64,000 nt of DNA from Candidatus Sumerlaeota bacterium (GTDB taxonomy: Bacteria; Sumerlaeota; Sumerlaeia; Sumerlaeales; Sumerlaeaceae): positions 1 through 64,000 of the forward strand of contig JAPLSQ010000049.1 in the NCBI GenBank assembly GCA_026398535.1. Reading direction: 5' to 3'. Of this stretch, positions 49,212 through 57,547 are shown piece after piece. The notes below the pieces were generated by a model that was not told where the DNA came from, ran no database searches, and saw only the letters and a list, made by a program, of their open reading frames with translations. Position numbers and translations under genes: made by a program. Each line of letters starts with the position of its first letter. Within the stretch, counting starts at the first letter, position 1.

Positions 49212-50074
49212 TCTCTGTCCGCATTCTCCCTCACGGCCTCATCTCCGATCGGGGGTGTAAAGCTGTAAGGCGGCCAGGGGCCTGTCGTCTCCAAAACGAT
49301 GCCCTCGGTCGCGTATTCGGCGTTCAGGCGGGTTTCCTCTTCATGAAACGCTTCCAATGAGGCGCCGGGCACGAGATAGGCCAGGTTTGCGATAAGCGTT
49401 CTGCCCTCTTCCGCGCCCTCGCCCCGTGTTATTTTACGTTCGCCCGATTCTGACGCGTGGATCTCCAGCGCGTCGGCGATGGCTATGCGCATCGTCCGTG
49501 CGCGCGCGTCAACCCTCTTTTCCAGCCCGTGCCGGATGCGCTGCTCGTGGAGATAACGCGCTCCGGGCGATTTTGGCAGATCCGCTTCCTGTTCTTTCAA
49601 GGCGGCCGCGGTCATGGAATCGAGCATTTTGCTCCTGTCGAAAAAGACTTTCACGCCCCATTCGTTTTGCCCCCGCGTATGCTCAAGAAATGTGAGAATA
49701 GTGTCCTCATGGATTGAAATAAAGCGATCCAGTTTTTCGCGCGACGAGAATAAGCTGCCGAATCGCGCGGGGAAAACGGGTGATAAGCGCATGGCGTCGC
49801 TGATGATCTGCGCGTGGCGGCAGGCGAGCGGCGCCACCCAGTTAATGTCCTGCAGGCGCTCGGCGGTTTCTTCGCCGCAGAACATGGCGCTGTCAACTTC
49901 CGAGATCAAGGCGGCCAGCGCTCCGTGAACATGTGTCTGCAGGGGCGAGCGGCCGTCAAGGCCTGTTCCCTCGGCAGATTTCAGCGCCCCGGAGAAGGCA
50001 AAACAGAACAGGCAGATTAAACGCCCGTCCATGTCATCATCCGGCGCGCCATCATGAGCGGGAAGGAATGGCAT
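49208..50074 (-). CDS. Gas vesicle protein GvpF/GvpL family, third copy
   Basis: 288 residues from the ATG at 50074, placed by GAGGAG seven bases upstream and overlapping the CDC48-like gene end by 23 bases. Family features: HAQIISDAMRLSPVFPARFG, VKVFFDRSKML, LIANLAYLVPGASLEAF and ETTGPWPPYSF at the end. The three GvpF/L proteins in this locus probably have different contacts in the assembly complex. Confidence 0.9.
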   Translation of the reverse strand: MPFLPAHDGAPDDDMDGRLICLFCFAFSGALKSAEGTGLDGRSPLQTHVHGALAALISEVDSAMFCGEETAERLQDINWVAPLACRHAQIISDAMRLSPVFPARFGSLFSSREKLDRFISIHEDTILTFLEHTRGQNEWGVKVFFDRSKMLDSMTAAALKEQEADLPKSPGARYLHEQRIRHGLEKRVDARARTMRIAIADALEIHASESGERKITRGEGAEEGRTLIANLAYLVPGASLEAFHEEETRLNAEYATEGIVLETTGPWPPYSFTPPIGDEAVRENADRE

Positions 50075-52199
50075 TGACGATCTCCTCAAGTGCGGCGTCA
50101 AGGTCCGCCGCCTCAACCTGCAGGCGCGGATTGTCATTGCCCTTTGCTGTTGTCTCTTCCACGGCGCGGCGCACGGCGCGCATGGCGGCCCGCGCGCATA
50201 TCGAGGCGATCTCCGAGCCGCTCAGGCCCTCGGCCATTTCCGCCAGACGTTTCACGCTGATCTTATCGGCGGCCGGCTTGTTGCGCAGATGCACTTCGAA
50301 TATCCGCTGCCGCTCCCCAATATCGGGGTCCGGGATGGTGACGATTTCATCGAACCGGCCGGGCCGCAGCACGGCCGGATCGAGCAGATCGATCCGGTTT
50401 GTCGCGGCCAGCACCAGCACGCCTTTCAGTTCCTCGATGCCGTCCATTTCGGCGAGGAACTGGCTCATCACACGCTCGGAAACATGCGAGTCGGAACCAC
50501 CTCCTGCACGGGTGGGAATAAGCGCGTCGATTTCATCGAAGAAGATGATGCATGGCGCCGTCTGACGCGCCTTGCGGAAAACCTCACGCATGCCCTTTTC
50601 CGATTCGCCGACATATTTCGACATCAGGGCCGGCCCCTTGACTGAAATGAAATTTGTCCGGCTTTCTGTGGCAAGCGCCTTGGCGAGCATGGTTTTGCCG
50701 CATCCGGGCGGTCCGGCAAGCAGCAAGCCCTTGGGCGGTCTGATGCCTGCTTTTTCAAAAAGCGCGGCATGTTTAAGCGGCCATTCAACCGCTTCGACGA
50801 GCCGCTGCTTGATGTCGTCGAGCCCCCCGATATCATCCCAGCGCACATTGGGCACTTCCACAAAAACCTCGCGGATGGCGGAGGGTTCCACCTCCCGCAG
50901 CGCCGTGAGAAAATCGTCCATGAACACTTCCAGCCGCGCCAGTTGCTCATACGGAATGCCCGTCCGCGCGAAATCGATGTCCGTCATGATGCGCCGCAGA
51001 CAAATCATCGCCGCTTCCCGGCACAGCGCCTCAAGGTCGGCCCCGACGAAACCGTGGGTGATCTCGGCGAGATGGTCGAGTTTCACGTCGTCAGCCAGCG
51101 GCATTCCGCGGCTGTAAATGCCAAGAATCTCCTGCCGGCCGATGCGGTCCGGGATCGGGATGGAAATTTCGCGGTCAAAGCGCCCCGGACGCCTTAAAGC
51201 GGGATCGAGAGCGTTGGGAATATTGGTTGCCGCGATGACAATCACATTCTGGCGTTTATTCAAGCCGTCCATCAGGGCCAGCAACTGCGCCACGACCCGC
51301 TTTTCAACATCTCCCACAGTTTGTTCACGCCGTGGCGCGATCGCGTCGATTTCGTCGAGGAAAATGATGCTCGGCCCTTTGCTGCCTGCATCATCGAATA
51401 TTTTGCGCAAGTGGGCTTCGCTCTCGCCGTAGAACTTGTGAATGATTTCAGGGCCGCTCACCGAGAAAAAATTGGCTTCCGTCTCGTGGGCGATGGCGCG
51501 GGCAATCAGAGTCTTGCCGCATCCCGGCGGCCCGTAAAGCAGCACGCCCTTGGGGGCGTCGATCCCCAGGCGCTCGAACACTTCAGGGTAGCGAAGCGGC
51601 AGTTCGATCATCTCGCGAATCCGCTGCAACTGCGGTTTTAATCCGCCGATATCTTCATAGGACAGCTCGCGCGACACGTCGGCGCCGGCCGCCGGCTTGC
51701 TGCCAACAACAAGCTGGGTTGCCGGATTGATCAGCACGGGACCCTTGGGGATTGTGCTCTCGACCTTGAAATTGGCCGAGCGGCTGCCAAAAAGCATGGC
51801 GCGCGCATGATTGCCTTCCACAACAGGAAGCCCGTCAAGCAGGCTGCCGATATATTTCAGGTCCCTGTCGGCAGGCGTAATGTTCATCGGAGCCAGCACA
51901 ACCCGCTCTGCCGGACGGCATGCCGCCGGGTTCACCATGACGAATTCATCCAAGCCCGTGCCAGCATTCTCGCGCGTGATTCCATCCATCTGGATGCGGG
52001 ACTGCCCCCGCTGTTCTTTATAGGCCGGCATGACCTTGCAGTAGGTCTTCCGTTTTCCCGCCACTTCCACGGTGTCGCCAATCGACAGACCCAATTTCTG
52101 CAGATCGCCCGGATCGAGCCGCACAAGCGCCCGTCCCACATCCTGGCTCATCGATTCGCTCACCCGCAATTTCAGAGAACCTGGCTTCGAACTGGCCAT
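50052..52199 (-). CDS. CDC48/VCP-type double AAA+ ATPase
   Basis: 715 residues with the full CDC48 layout: N-domain (RVSESMSQDVGRALVRLDPG; double-psi barrel), D1 (LLYGPPGCGKTLIARAIA, FLDEIDAIAPRRE, RRPGRFDREI) and D2 (LLAGPPGCGKTMLAKALA, FFDEIDALIPTRAG, RPGRFDEIVTI). It unfolds or extracts protein clients in a hexameric ring. In bacteria CDC48 is uncommon, and its place between a small heat-shock gene and gvpL suggests a gas vesicle assembly or disassembly role. AGGAGG precedes the ATG. Confidence 0.95.
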   Translation of the reverse strand: MASSKPGSLKLRVSESMSQDVGRALVRLDPGDLQKLGLSIGDTVEVAGKRKTYCKVMPAYKEQRGQSRIQMDGITRENAGTGLDEFVMVNPAACRPAERVVLAPMNITPADRDLKYIGSLLDGLPVVEGNHARAMLFGSRSANFKVESTIPKGPVLINPATQLVVGSKPAAGADVSRELSYEDIGGLKPQLQRIREMIELPLRYPEVFERLGIDAPKGVLLYGPPGCGKTLIARAIAHETEANFFSVSGPEIIHKFYGESEAHLRKIFDDAGSKGPSIIFLDEIDAIAPRREQTVGDVEKRVVAQLLALMDGLNKRQNVIVIAATNIPNALDPALRRPGRFDREISIPIPDRIGRQEILGIYSRGMPLADDVKLDHLAEITHGFVGADLEALCREAAMICLRRIMTDIDFARTGIPYEQLARLEVFMDDFLTALREVEPSAIREVFVEVPNVRWDDIGGLDDIKQRLVEAVEWPLKHAALFEKAGIRPPKGLLLAGPPGCGKTMLAKALATESRTNFISVKGPALMSKYVGESEKGMREVFRKARQTAPCIIFFDEIDALIPTRAGGGSDSHVSERVMSQFLAEMDGIEELKGVLVLAATNRIDLLDPAVLRPGRFDEIVTIPDPDIGERQRIFEVHLRNKPAADKISVKRLAEMAEGLSGSEIASICARAAMRAVRRAVEETTAKGNDNPRLQVEAADLDAALEEIVNAIPSRS

Positions 52200-52295
52200 G
52201 TCTGGCCTCCTATCAATGAATGGTTGTGTCCAGCCCCGGCCCGGAGAGCTGGAATAGAATCACCCAACGCGATATCCCGTATGCGTAATTGTCAG

Positions 52296-52814
52296 TTATT
52301 TAAGGAATTTGAGCTCGATGATGCCATTATTGCACACCACCGACATCCCCTCCTTGGGGAATGCGGTGGGCAGCAACACTTCCTTGTGGTATTTCTTGTC
52401 GCCTTTTTCAGCCGTAATGATCAGAATGTCATCATTCAGATCGATTTTGAGGTCGCTGACCGCGATGCCAGGCATTTCGGCCACCACGAGCACATGATCT
52501 TTTTCGTCGAAAACATCCACCATTGGCTCGCGAATCTCGACCACCTTGGACTCGCCCGCCATTTTCTCCTGTCTGACGGTTCCGAATGGCTCCACCTTGA
52601 TGCCTTCCCCGCCCGTGCCCATCCTGACACTAAACCCGTAAACGCCCCGCACCTTGTCGCCGCTCTTGAATTCCCCGGTTTTTGTGACTTCATCGGCGGT
52701 TTGTGAAAGATCCTCGAGTTTCCTGATCAGATTTTCCAGTCCCCCGAGAATGCTGCCGAGTCCCGCCCCCAGCCTCTTAGGGGATTCCTCGTCCTTGTTG
52801 CATTTGTTTGCCAT
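52296..52814 (-). CDS. gvpH: Small heat-shock protein (Hsp20/GvpH-like)
   Basis: 172 residues. Glycine-rich N-terminal region (LGAGLGSILGGLENLIRKLE), then an alpha-crystallin-type domain (PMVDVFDEKDHVLVVAEMPG; LIITAEKGDKKYHKEVLLP; NNGIIELKFLK). GvpH proteins of haloarchaea and bacteria have this fold and bind other Gvp proteins as a holdase. The start overlaps the regulator gene by 38 bases, tying it to the same transcript. Confidence 0.9.
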   Translation of the reverse strand: MANKCNKDEESPKRLGAGLGSILGGLENLIRKLEDLSQTADEVTKTGEFKSGDKVRGVYGFSVRMGTGGEGIKVEPFGTVRQEKMAGESKVVEIREPMVDVFDEKDHVLVVAEMPGIAVSDLKIDLNDDILIITAEKGDKKYHKEVLLPTAFPKEGMSVVCNNGIIELKFLK

Positions 52815-54240
52815 TATTGTTGTCTCCTTCGTCGATGGTAATGCTGTATTCCTTCATTTTGGTATGAATTGTTTTGTAATCGATTTTCAGCAAACGTGCC
52901 GCTTCCGCTTTATTGCCTCCTGTAAAGTGGATCACCTCGCATAAAATGTGCCGCTCCAGGATGATAATGTGCTCATGGACAATTTCTTTCAGCGGACGTT
53001 TGTCCCAAAGGAGTTGCTGATTGTTTATGGGAAAAGACAGATCGGATAGCAGACTAATGTCGAGAAAGTCCTCGGTGATGTCATCATCAGCCAGAAGCGT
53101 GGCCCGCCTGATTGTTGAGCGAAGCTGACGGACATTGCCCGGCCAGCTGTATACCAGCAGCGCGCTCATGGCCTCCTTCGAAAATCCCCCGACATTCTTG
53201 CGCAGCTCCGCGTTGGTCAGGCTCAGAAAACGCTTGGCAAGGTAGACGATGTCTTCCTTGCGGTTTCGCAATGGGGGGATGTTGATCGTAAAATCATTCA
53301 GGCGGAAGAAAAGATCCTGGCGGAATTTTCCATCCGTCACGGCGGCCTTAAGATTCTGGTTGCTGGCCGCCAGAATGCGCACATCGATATTGACGGGCTT
53401 GGAGCTTCCCACCCGGTAGACAACCTTTTCCTGGAGCACGCGCATCAGCTTTGCCTGGCAGTCGGGCGGCATGTTGGAAACCTCATCAAAGAACAGCGTG
53501 CCGCCCTCAGCCTCTTCGAACTTGCCAATGCGCCGGACATCGGCGCTGGTGAAAGCGCCCCGCTCGTGCCCGAACAACTCGCTCTCGAAAAGCGTGTCGG
53601 GGATGGCGCCGCAGTCGACCGGCACAAACGGCTTTTGGGAGCGATTGCTGGCCTGATGAATCGCGCGCGCGACCAGCTCCTTGCCCGTGCCGGTTTCCCC
53701 CTGGATAATCACGGAAAACTCCCACTTGGCCACGCGGTTCACATTCGTGCTGATGATGTCCACCGCTTCGCTCGGTCCCATCTGATCGTGAAGAGGAGCA
53801 TCTTGTTTCAGCTCACTGGAAAGATGCCTGACCTTTTGGCGGAGCTCATTCTGCTCGGCCGCGCGGCGGAGAATCCAGATAACCTCCCGGGGATGAAACG
53901 GCTTTTCCAAATAATCATAAGCGCCAAGGCGCATGGCCTCCACCGCACTGTGGATATTGCCATATCCTGTCATCAGGATCACTGACGTTCCATTGCGCAT
54001 TTCAGTGACGCGCTTGAGAACATCCATGCCATTCATGTCCGGCAACTTCACATCCAGCAATATGGCGATAAAATGTTCCGTGCGAAGCAATTTCAGCGCC
54101 GATTGACCGTCCTGAACAATGACGGGTTCGAAGTCTTCCTGCCGGATGGCTAACGCCAGCGAGTTGCATATGCTGATTTCATCATCAACAATAAGAACAC
54201 GTGGCAAGGAGGCTTTCCTTTGTATCGCGCTTTCTGTCAT
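52777..54240 (-). CDS. NtrC-family sigma-54-dependent response regulator (GvrA-like)
   Basis: 487 residues. Receiver domain (VLIVDDEISICNSLALAIRQ; phospho-acceptor in AILLDVKLPDMNG), sigma-54 AAA+ domain (QGETGTGKELVARAIH; Walker B GGTLFFDEVSNMPP) and C-terminal Fis-type HTH (NKAEAARLLKIDYKTIHTKM). The sigma-54 contact loop reads GAFTSA where most activators have GAFTGA. Serratia gvp loci include a related regulator, GvrA. No histidine kinase is encoded in the window. A sigma-54-like promoter with a palindrome upstream of gvpA is a likely target. Confidence 0.94.
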   Translation of the reverse strand: MTESAIQRKASLPRVLIVDDEISICNSLALAIRQEDFEPVIVQDGQSALKLLRTEHFIAILLDVKLPDMNGMDVLKRVTEMRNGTSVILMTGYGNIHSAVEAMRLGAYDYLEKPFHPREVIWILRRAAEQNELRQKVRHLSSELKQDAPLHDQMGPSEAVDIISTNVNRVAKWEFSVIIQGETGTGKELVARAIHQASNRSQKPFVPVDCGAIPDTLFESELFGHERGAFTSADVRRIGKFEEAEGGTLFFDEVSNMPPDCQAKLMRVLQEKVVYRVGSSKPVNIDVRILAASNQNLKAAVTDGKFRQDLFFRLNDFTINIPPLRNRKEDIVYLAKRFLSLTNAELRKNVGGFSKEAMSALLVYSWPGNVRQLRSTIRRATLLADDDITEDFLDISLLSDLSFPINNQQLLWDKRPLKEIVHEHIIILERHILCEVIHFTGGNKAEAARLLKIDYKTIHTKMKEYSITIDEGDNNNGKQMQQGRGIP

Positions 54241-54917
54241 GCTTTTTTCTGGTTGTCAGGGTATACGAGAACCTTAATATCTGGCGCCACCGCGCTGAGC
54301 GGAGAATGTAGTATGCCAAGAAACAACAAACCTGTTTCGCCATCAAGCAGCGTGTCATTGATACGCCGGGCGATGAATTCATCGCGTCTATTGAGCAACG
54401 ACGCTCTAAAAACACCCTGTTTGTGGTGAATGGCACTTGTTTGCGTTGGCGCCATATTAACGAGTATTTGTTTCATGAGTTCATATTCATCCAGAAGAAG
54501 CTCGGGCTCCTCGGTCCCCATCAGCTTTGCTTCTTTGTTGACAAGCTTGAGCAAAAGCTGGTGGTTTCGGCTGCCGGCGGCGGCAAGTTCGGCAACGATC
54601 CCCATTTCATGTCCGCAAACCGGCATGCTGTCCTGGTAAATCCGGACTTTGGTATAATCCAGCGGCAATCGCTCAAGATAAGCCTCTATGCCGCGCCACA
54701 TCTGATTGGCCGCTGTCACTTTGCGCAGCCAAGCCACGCGGCCCATTCTGCGGATGTTGGCATGTTGCACGGCTTTCCCCAGACCGCCCATGTCCGCCTC
54801 TGTGTGGATGATTCGGATATGGATCAATGTTCTGGATGGGGCCGCGGGGCCTGAGCCGGTCATGACCGGAGCGGATTTGGAGCCGGATGTGAAATTGAAT
54901 GTCATCACGAAGGACAT
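54237..54917 (-). CDS. Unknown protein upstream of the sigma-54 activator
   Basis: About 226 residues from the ATG at 54917 (GCAGGA upstream; the frame also opens from 54947). Mixed alpha/beta, with a core YTKVRIYQDSMPVCGHEMGI and NHQLLLKLVNKEAKLMGTEE, then DEFIARRINDTLLDGETGLL. It looks like a conserved folded protein, not a histidine kinase. It starts the minus-strand gas vesicle operon and overlaps the regulator by 4 bases (ATGA), so it may modulate it. Confidence 0.75.
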   Translation of the reverse strand: MSFVMTFNFTSGSKSAPVMTGSGPAAPSRTLIHIRIIHTEADMGGLGKAVQHANIRRMGRVAWLRKVTAANQMWRGIEAYLERLPLDYTKVRIYQDSMPVCGHEMGIVAELAAAGSRNHQLLLKLVNKEAKLMGTEEPELLLDEYELMKQILVNMAPTQTSAIHHKQGVFRASLLNRRDEFIARRINDTLLDGETGLLFLGILHSPLSAVAPDIKVLVYPDNQKKA

Positions 54918-55028
54918 GAGCCAGCATCCTGCGGGCAATGTCAACAAGCGTGTTGAGGTTCAGGCGCTCCCCGGATGTCTCCCTCCTGCGGCTGAAAGCA
55001 AGCAGCGAAGGCGTTGGGGAAAAATGAA

Positions 55029-55103
55029 TGGTATCCCCGCCGGGAATCGAACCCGAATTTGAAGATTAGGAATCTTCCGTTCTATCCGTTGAACTACGGG
55101 GAC
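55029..55103 (-). tRNA. tRNA-Arg (anticodon CCT)
   Basis: Minus-strand cloverleaf: acceptor GTCCCCG (55103-55097) with CGGGGAT (55039-55033), closed by a G-U pair; anticodon loop TTCCTAA gives CCT; T-loop TTCGATT. CCA is encoded (55031-55029). Confidence 0.95.
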
Positions 55104-55243
55104 CGGAACGGCATGGAATACAACATAAGGAAATTGAAATTCCTGTTTATGGGATGGTTGGGATGAATTCAGTTGAGCGTTGAATGTTAAAGAAACAGGT
55201 GATTGGCGCGGGCGACCGCGCGGGACGTTCAATCATTTGACAT

Positions 55244-55321
55244 CGGGGCGTAGCGCAGCCTGGTTAGCGTGCCTGCCTTGGGAGCAGGAGGCCGGCGGTT
55301 CAAATCCGCCCGCCCCGACCA
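55244..55321 (+). tRNA. tRNA-Pro (anticodon TGG)
   Basis: Plus-strand cloverleaf: acceptor CGGGGCG (55244-55250) pairs with CGCCCCG (55311-55317); anticodon stem CCTGC/GCAGG with loop CTTGGGA (anticodon TGG); T-loop TTCAAAT; discriminator A and encoded CCA. Confidence 0.97.
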
Positions 55322-55362
55322 TTCAATTTCAAGCGATACGCGGGAAAACTGCATGATACATT

Positions 55363-55465
55363 GACGCGGAGAAAAGAGCGAGCAGAATCGCAAGCGAGAT
55401 GAACTGATTTCACCACAGAGACGCGGAGAAAAGCAGCATATAATTATAGATAGTGGCATATAATT
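55363..55465. repeat. Two short direct-repeat pairs upstream of 55482
   Basis: GACGCGGAGAAAAG occurs at 55363-55376 and 55420-55433, and GCATATAATT at 55436-55445 and 55456-55465 (period 20). The latter pair contains TATAAT boxes and may form the promoter for the next gene. Confidence 0.7.
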
Positions 55466-55481
55466 CACGAAGAGAAATTTT

Positions 55482-56414
55482 ATGTTTTCAACGCGCGGAA
55501 TCATGTCTTTCATCGCATTGCTGGCCGTTGCGGTTCATGTCAGCCCGCAGGCGCGGGCACAGACCGAGATTGCTCTGTACGAGATGCGGAACATCGCGAA
55601 CGCGATGGATGTTTGCGCGATGGACACGCTCTATTATGTGGCGTCTGAAACACTTAATGATTCGCCGTATGCAACAACTCCTCCCACGATCGATTATATC
55701 AATTACGAGGGCGGCACTTATGTGATCCAGCCGTCACAGGGACGTTTCAAGACCGGCGGGCGGGCGGATTTGCTGGCGGCATATAACCAATGGCGGGGTC
55801 CCTACCTTAATTACCAGCCGGGGCGCACGCAAACAGGTCTGACGCCTTATGATCAGGGATCGCCCATCGATCCCTGGGGCAATCCTTATTATTTCTTTTC
55901 GCCGTTTGGATTGTTGCGAGGCGGCACAGGATCGGTCACGCTCGACTTGTATGGGGATTGGTTTGACCGATATACGCTTGTTTCCCTGGGGCCGGATGGC
56001 GCGATGAGCGGTGATGATTTGTTTTATCAGTTTGGCTATCCCGTGACGGCATTCGGGATATCGAGTTTGCGGTATGCCACGGCCTGCGGGGAAGGCGGCG
56101 CCTGCGGACCGGCAGCGCGGCCGGATGCGCCCGCGGGGACTGAGCCGGTGTTTGTTTTGTCACCGGGCGCCGTGGTGCTGTTGCGGGGGATGAACCTTGG
56201 CAGCACACAAGGCGGCGCGACGGTTTGGTTCGGCGCGGAGCAGCTCACGCAAATTTCCGGATGGAGCGAACGCCAGGTGATGATCGATCTGCCAGCAGGG
56301 CTGACCGGCGCCGGGGAGTTGTTCATCAAGCGGGGGGGCGCTCAGACAAACAGCCTGCAGGTCATGATCTCCGGATCCGTGACGGCTGCCGGCGGCTGGA
56401 CGCTGTATCAGTAA
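55482..56414 (+). CDS. Secreted protein with GspG-like and IPT/TIG-like regions
   Basis: 310 residues with a signal peptide (SFIALLAVAVHVSPQARA). The middle (TPYDQGSPIDPWGNPYYFFS) is the calcium-site region of GspG-type pseudopilins, followed by VSLGPDGAMSGDD, but the prepilin leader is missing. Residues about 225-300 look like an IPT/TIG immunoglobulin-like domain (LSPGAVVLLRGMNLGSTQGG). Combines pseudopilin-like C-terminal chemistry with an adhesin-like domain; function unknown. The 3' end overlaps the convergent gene by 7 bases. Confidence 0.7.
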   Translation: MFSTRGIMSFIALLAVAVHVSPQARAQTEIALYEMRNIANAMDVCAMDTLYYVASETLNDSPYATTPPTIDYINYEGGTYVIQPSQGRFKTGGRADLLAAYNQWRGPYLNYQPGRTQTGLTPYDQGSPIDPWGNPYYFFSPFGLLRGGTGSVTLDLYGDWFDRYTLVSLGPDGAMSGDDLFYQFGYPVTAFGISSLRYATACGEGGACGPAARPDAPAGTEPVFVLSPGAVVLLRGMNLGSTQGGATVWFGAEQLTQISGWSERQVMIDLPAGLTGAGELFIKRGGAQTNSLQVMISGSVTAAGGWTLYQ

Positions 56415-57547
56415 GCCTGCCAGCCGCGGATGCCGCTCCATGTGCCCGCGTCGATCATTTGCGCGCCATTGACGATGTCGGCCTCGGTGTAGCCAAAATC
56501 CGAGAGCAGGCGGTTGGTTGGCGTCGTATTAATTGACCAGCCCATGGCGCCCAGCCTGAAACGCTTGGCGACGAGGTAATCCAACACCGGCGCAAAGGTT
56601 CCCATGAACATGCGGTTTGAACGCGCCGTCGGAGGGCCGCCCGGGCCGGGCTGGCTTGCCCACAAAGCATCAACCAGGCATAACTGCTGGCGGGGGAAGA
56701 TGATCCGTCCTGTCGTGGCGTCCATGCGTCCGAGGATTGCCTCGGTTTTGTTAATGCCAATGATTTCGTAGATGTTGGAGTGATTGTCGGGTGAGAACGT
56801 GCCATAGTGGTTTTTCATGCACATGGTAAACCCGCCGAACGGGGAGTCGTGCCCTTTGCACATGGCGATGTTAATAAGGATGTCCACGGTTCCGTTGGCG
56901 ATGCTCTGGACGCAATTGGTGCTCCGGCTCCATGGCGCCGGCACGCTGACGGGCGTGTTGCTGCCGCCCCATGTTTTTTCCATGATCACGCCTGCGGGAA
57001 GATTGAAGAAGGGCGTGGTGCTGGTCATGTTGTAGCCGTGACACCCGTCGTAGATGTGGATGTTGGAGCCTGTGACGCCCATCACGTTAACGAGCACTTC
57101 GCAGATCTTTTTCATGATGGCGTTGCGCGTGTGTTGTTCGGCGATGTTGTTGGTCTTGATGGCGGCGATCACGGCATTCCAGTTTTTGGACGCGGGTTTC
57201 AGGAATATCTGGCGCCATGCGGCATTGGTGTCGGCGGTTTGCGCAAGCGCGCGCGCCATCTTGTCGATGTTTAGCGCGGTGGCGGCCTCATTGACGCTAT
57301 CGTTCTGTTCGGCCCATGTTTCAGGCAGTTCCGGGCCGAACGTCATGGCGGGATCGTTGATGAAAACCACGCGTGTGTTGCCGATGTTGGGATTGATCTG
57401 GTCCTTGTTGACATAGCCATAGGCGGTCTTGGGCGCGAGCACGGCATCGGCGATGGTCACGGCCGCGACGCCCGCGGCCGACATCCCGAGGAATTTGCGT
57501 CTTGTGATCCCTTTTCCCCTGGTCATTTCGCTGATCCTTTTGTTCAA
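56408..57547 (-). CDS. Tat-exported DUF362-like protein
   Basis: 379 residues. Tat signal TRRKFLGMSAAGVAAVTIAD (residues 16-35) and a long mature domain: FTMCMKNHYGTFSPDNHSNI and INIAMCKGHDSPFGGFTMCM resemble DUF362, which forms a metal-binding (iron-sulfur-like) secreted fold. It is one of two DUF362-type proteins around the pseudopilin at 57544-58131, overlapping it by 4 bases. Confidence 0.75.
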   Translation of the reverse strand: MNKRISEMTRGKGITRRKFLGMSAAGVAAVTIADAVLAPKTAYGYVNKDQINPNIGNTRVVFINDPAMTFGPELPETWAEQNDSVNEAATALNIDKMARALAQTADTNAAWRQIFLKPASKNWNAVIAAIKTNNIAEQHTRNAIMKKICEVLVNVMGVTGSNIHIYDGCHGYNMTSTTPFFNLPAGVIMEKTWGGSNTPVSVPAPWSRSTNCVQSIANGTVDILINIAMCKGHDSPFGGFTMCMKNHYGTFSPDNHSNIYEIIGINKTEAILGRMDATTGRIIFPRQQLCLVDALWASQPGPGGPPTARSNRMFMGTFAPVLDYLVAKRFRLGAMGWSINTTPTNRLLSDFGYTEADIVNGAQMIDAGTWSGIRGWQAY

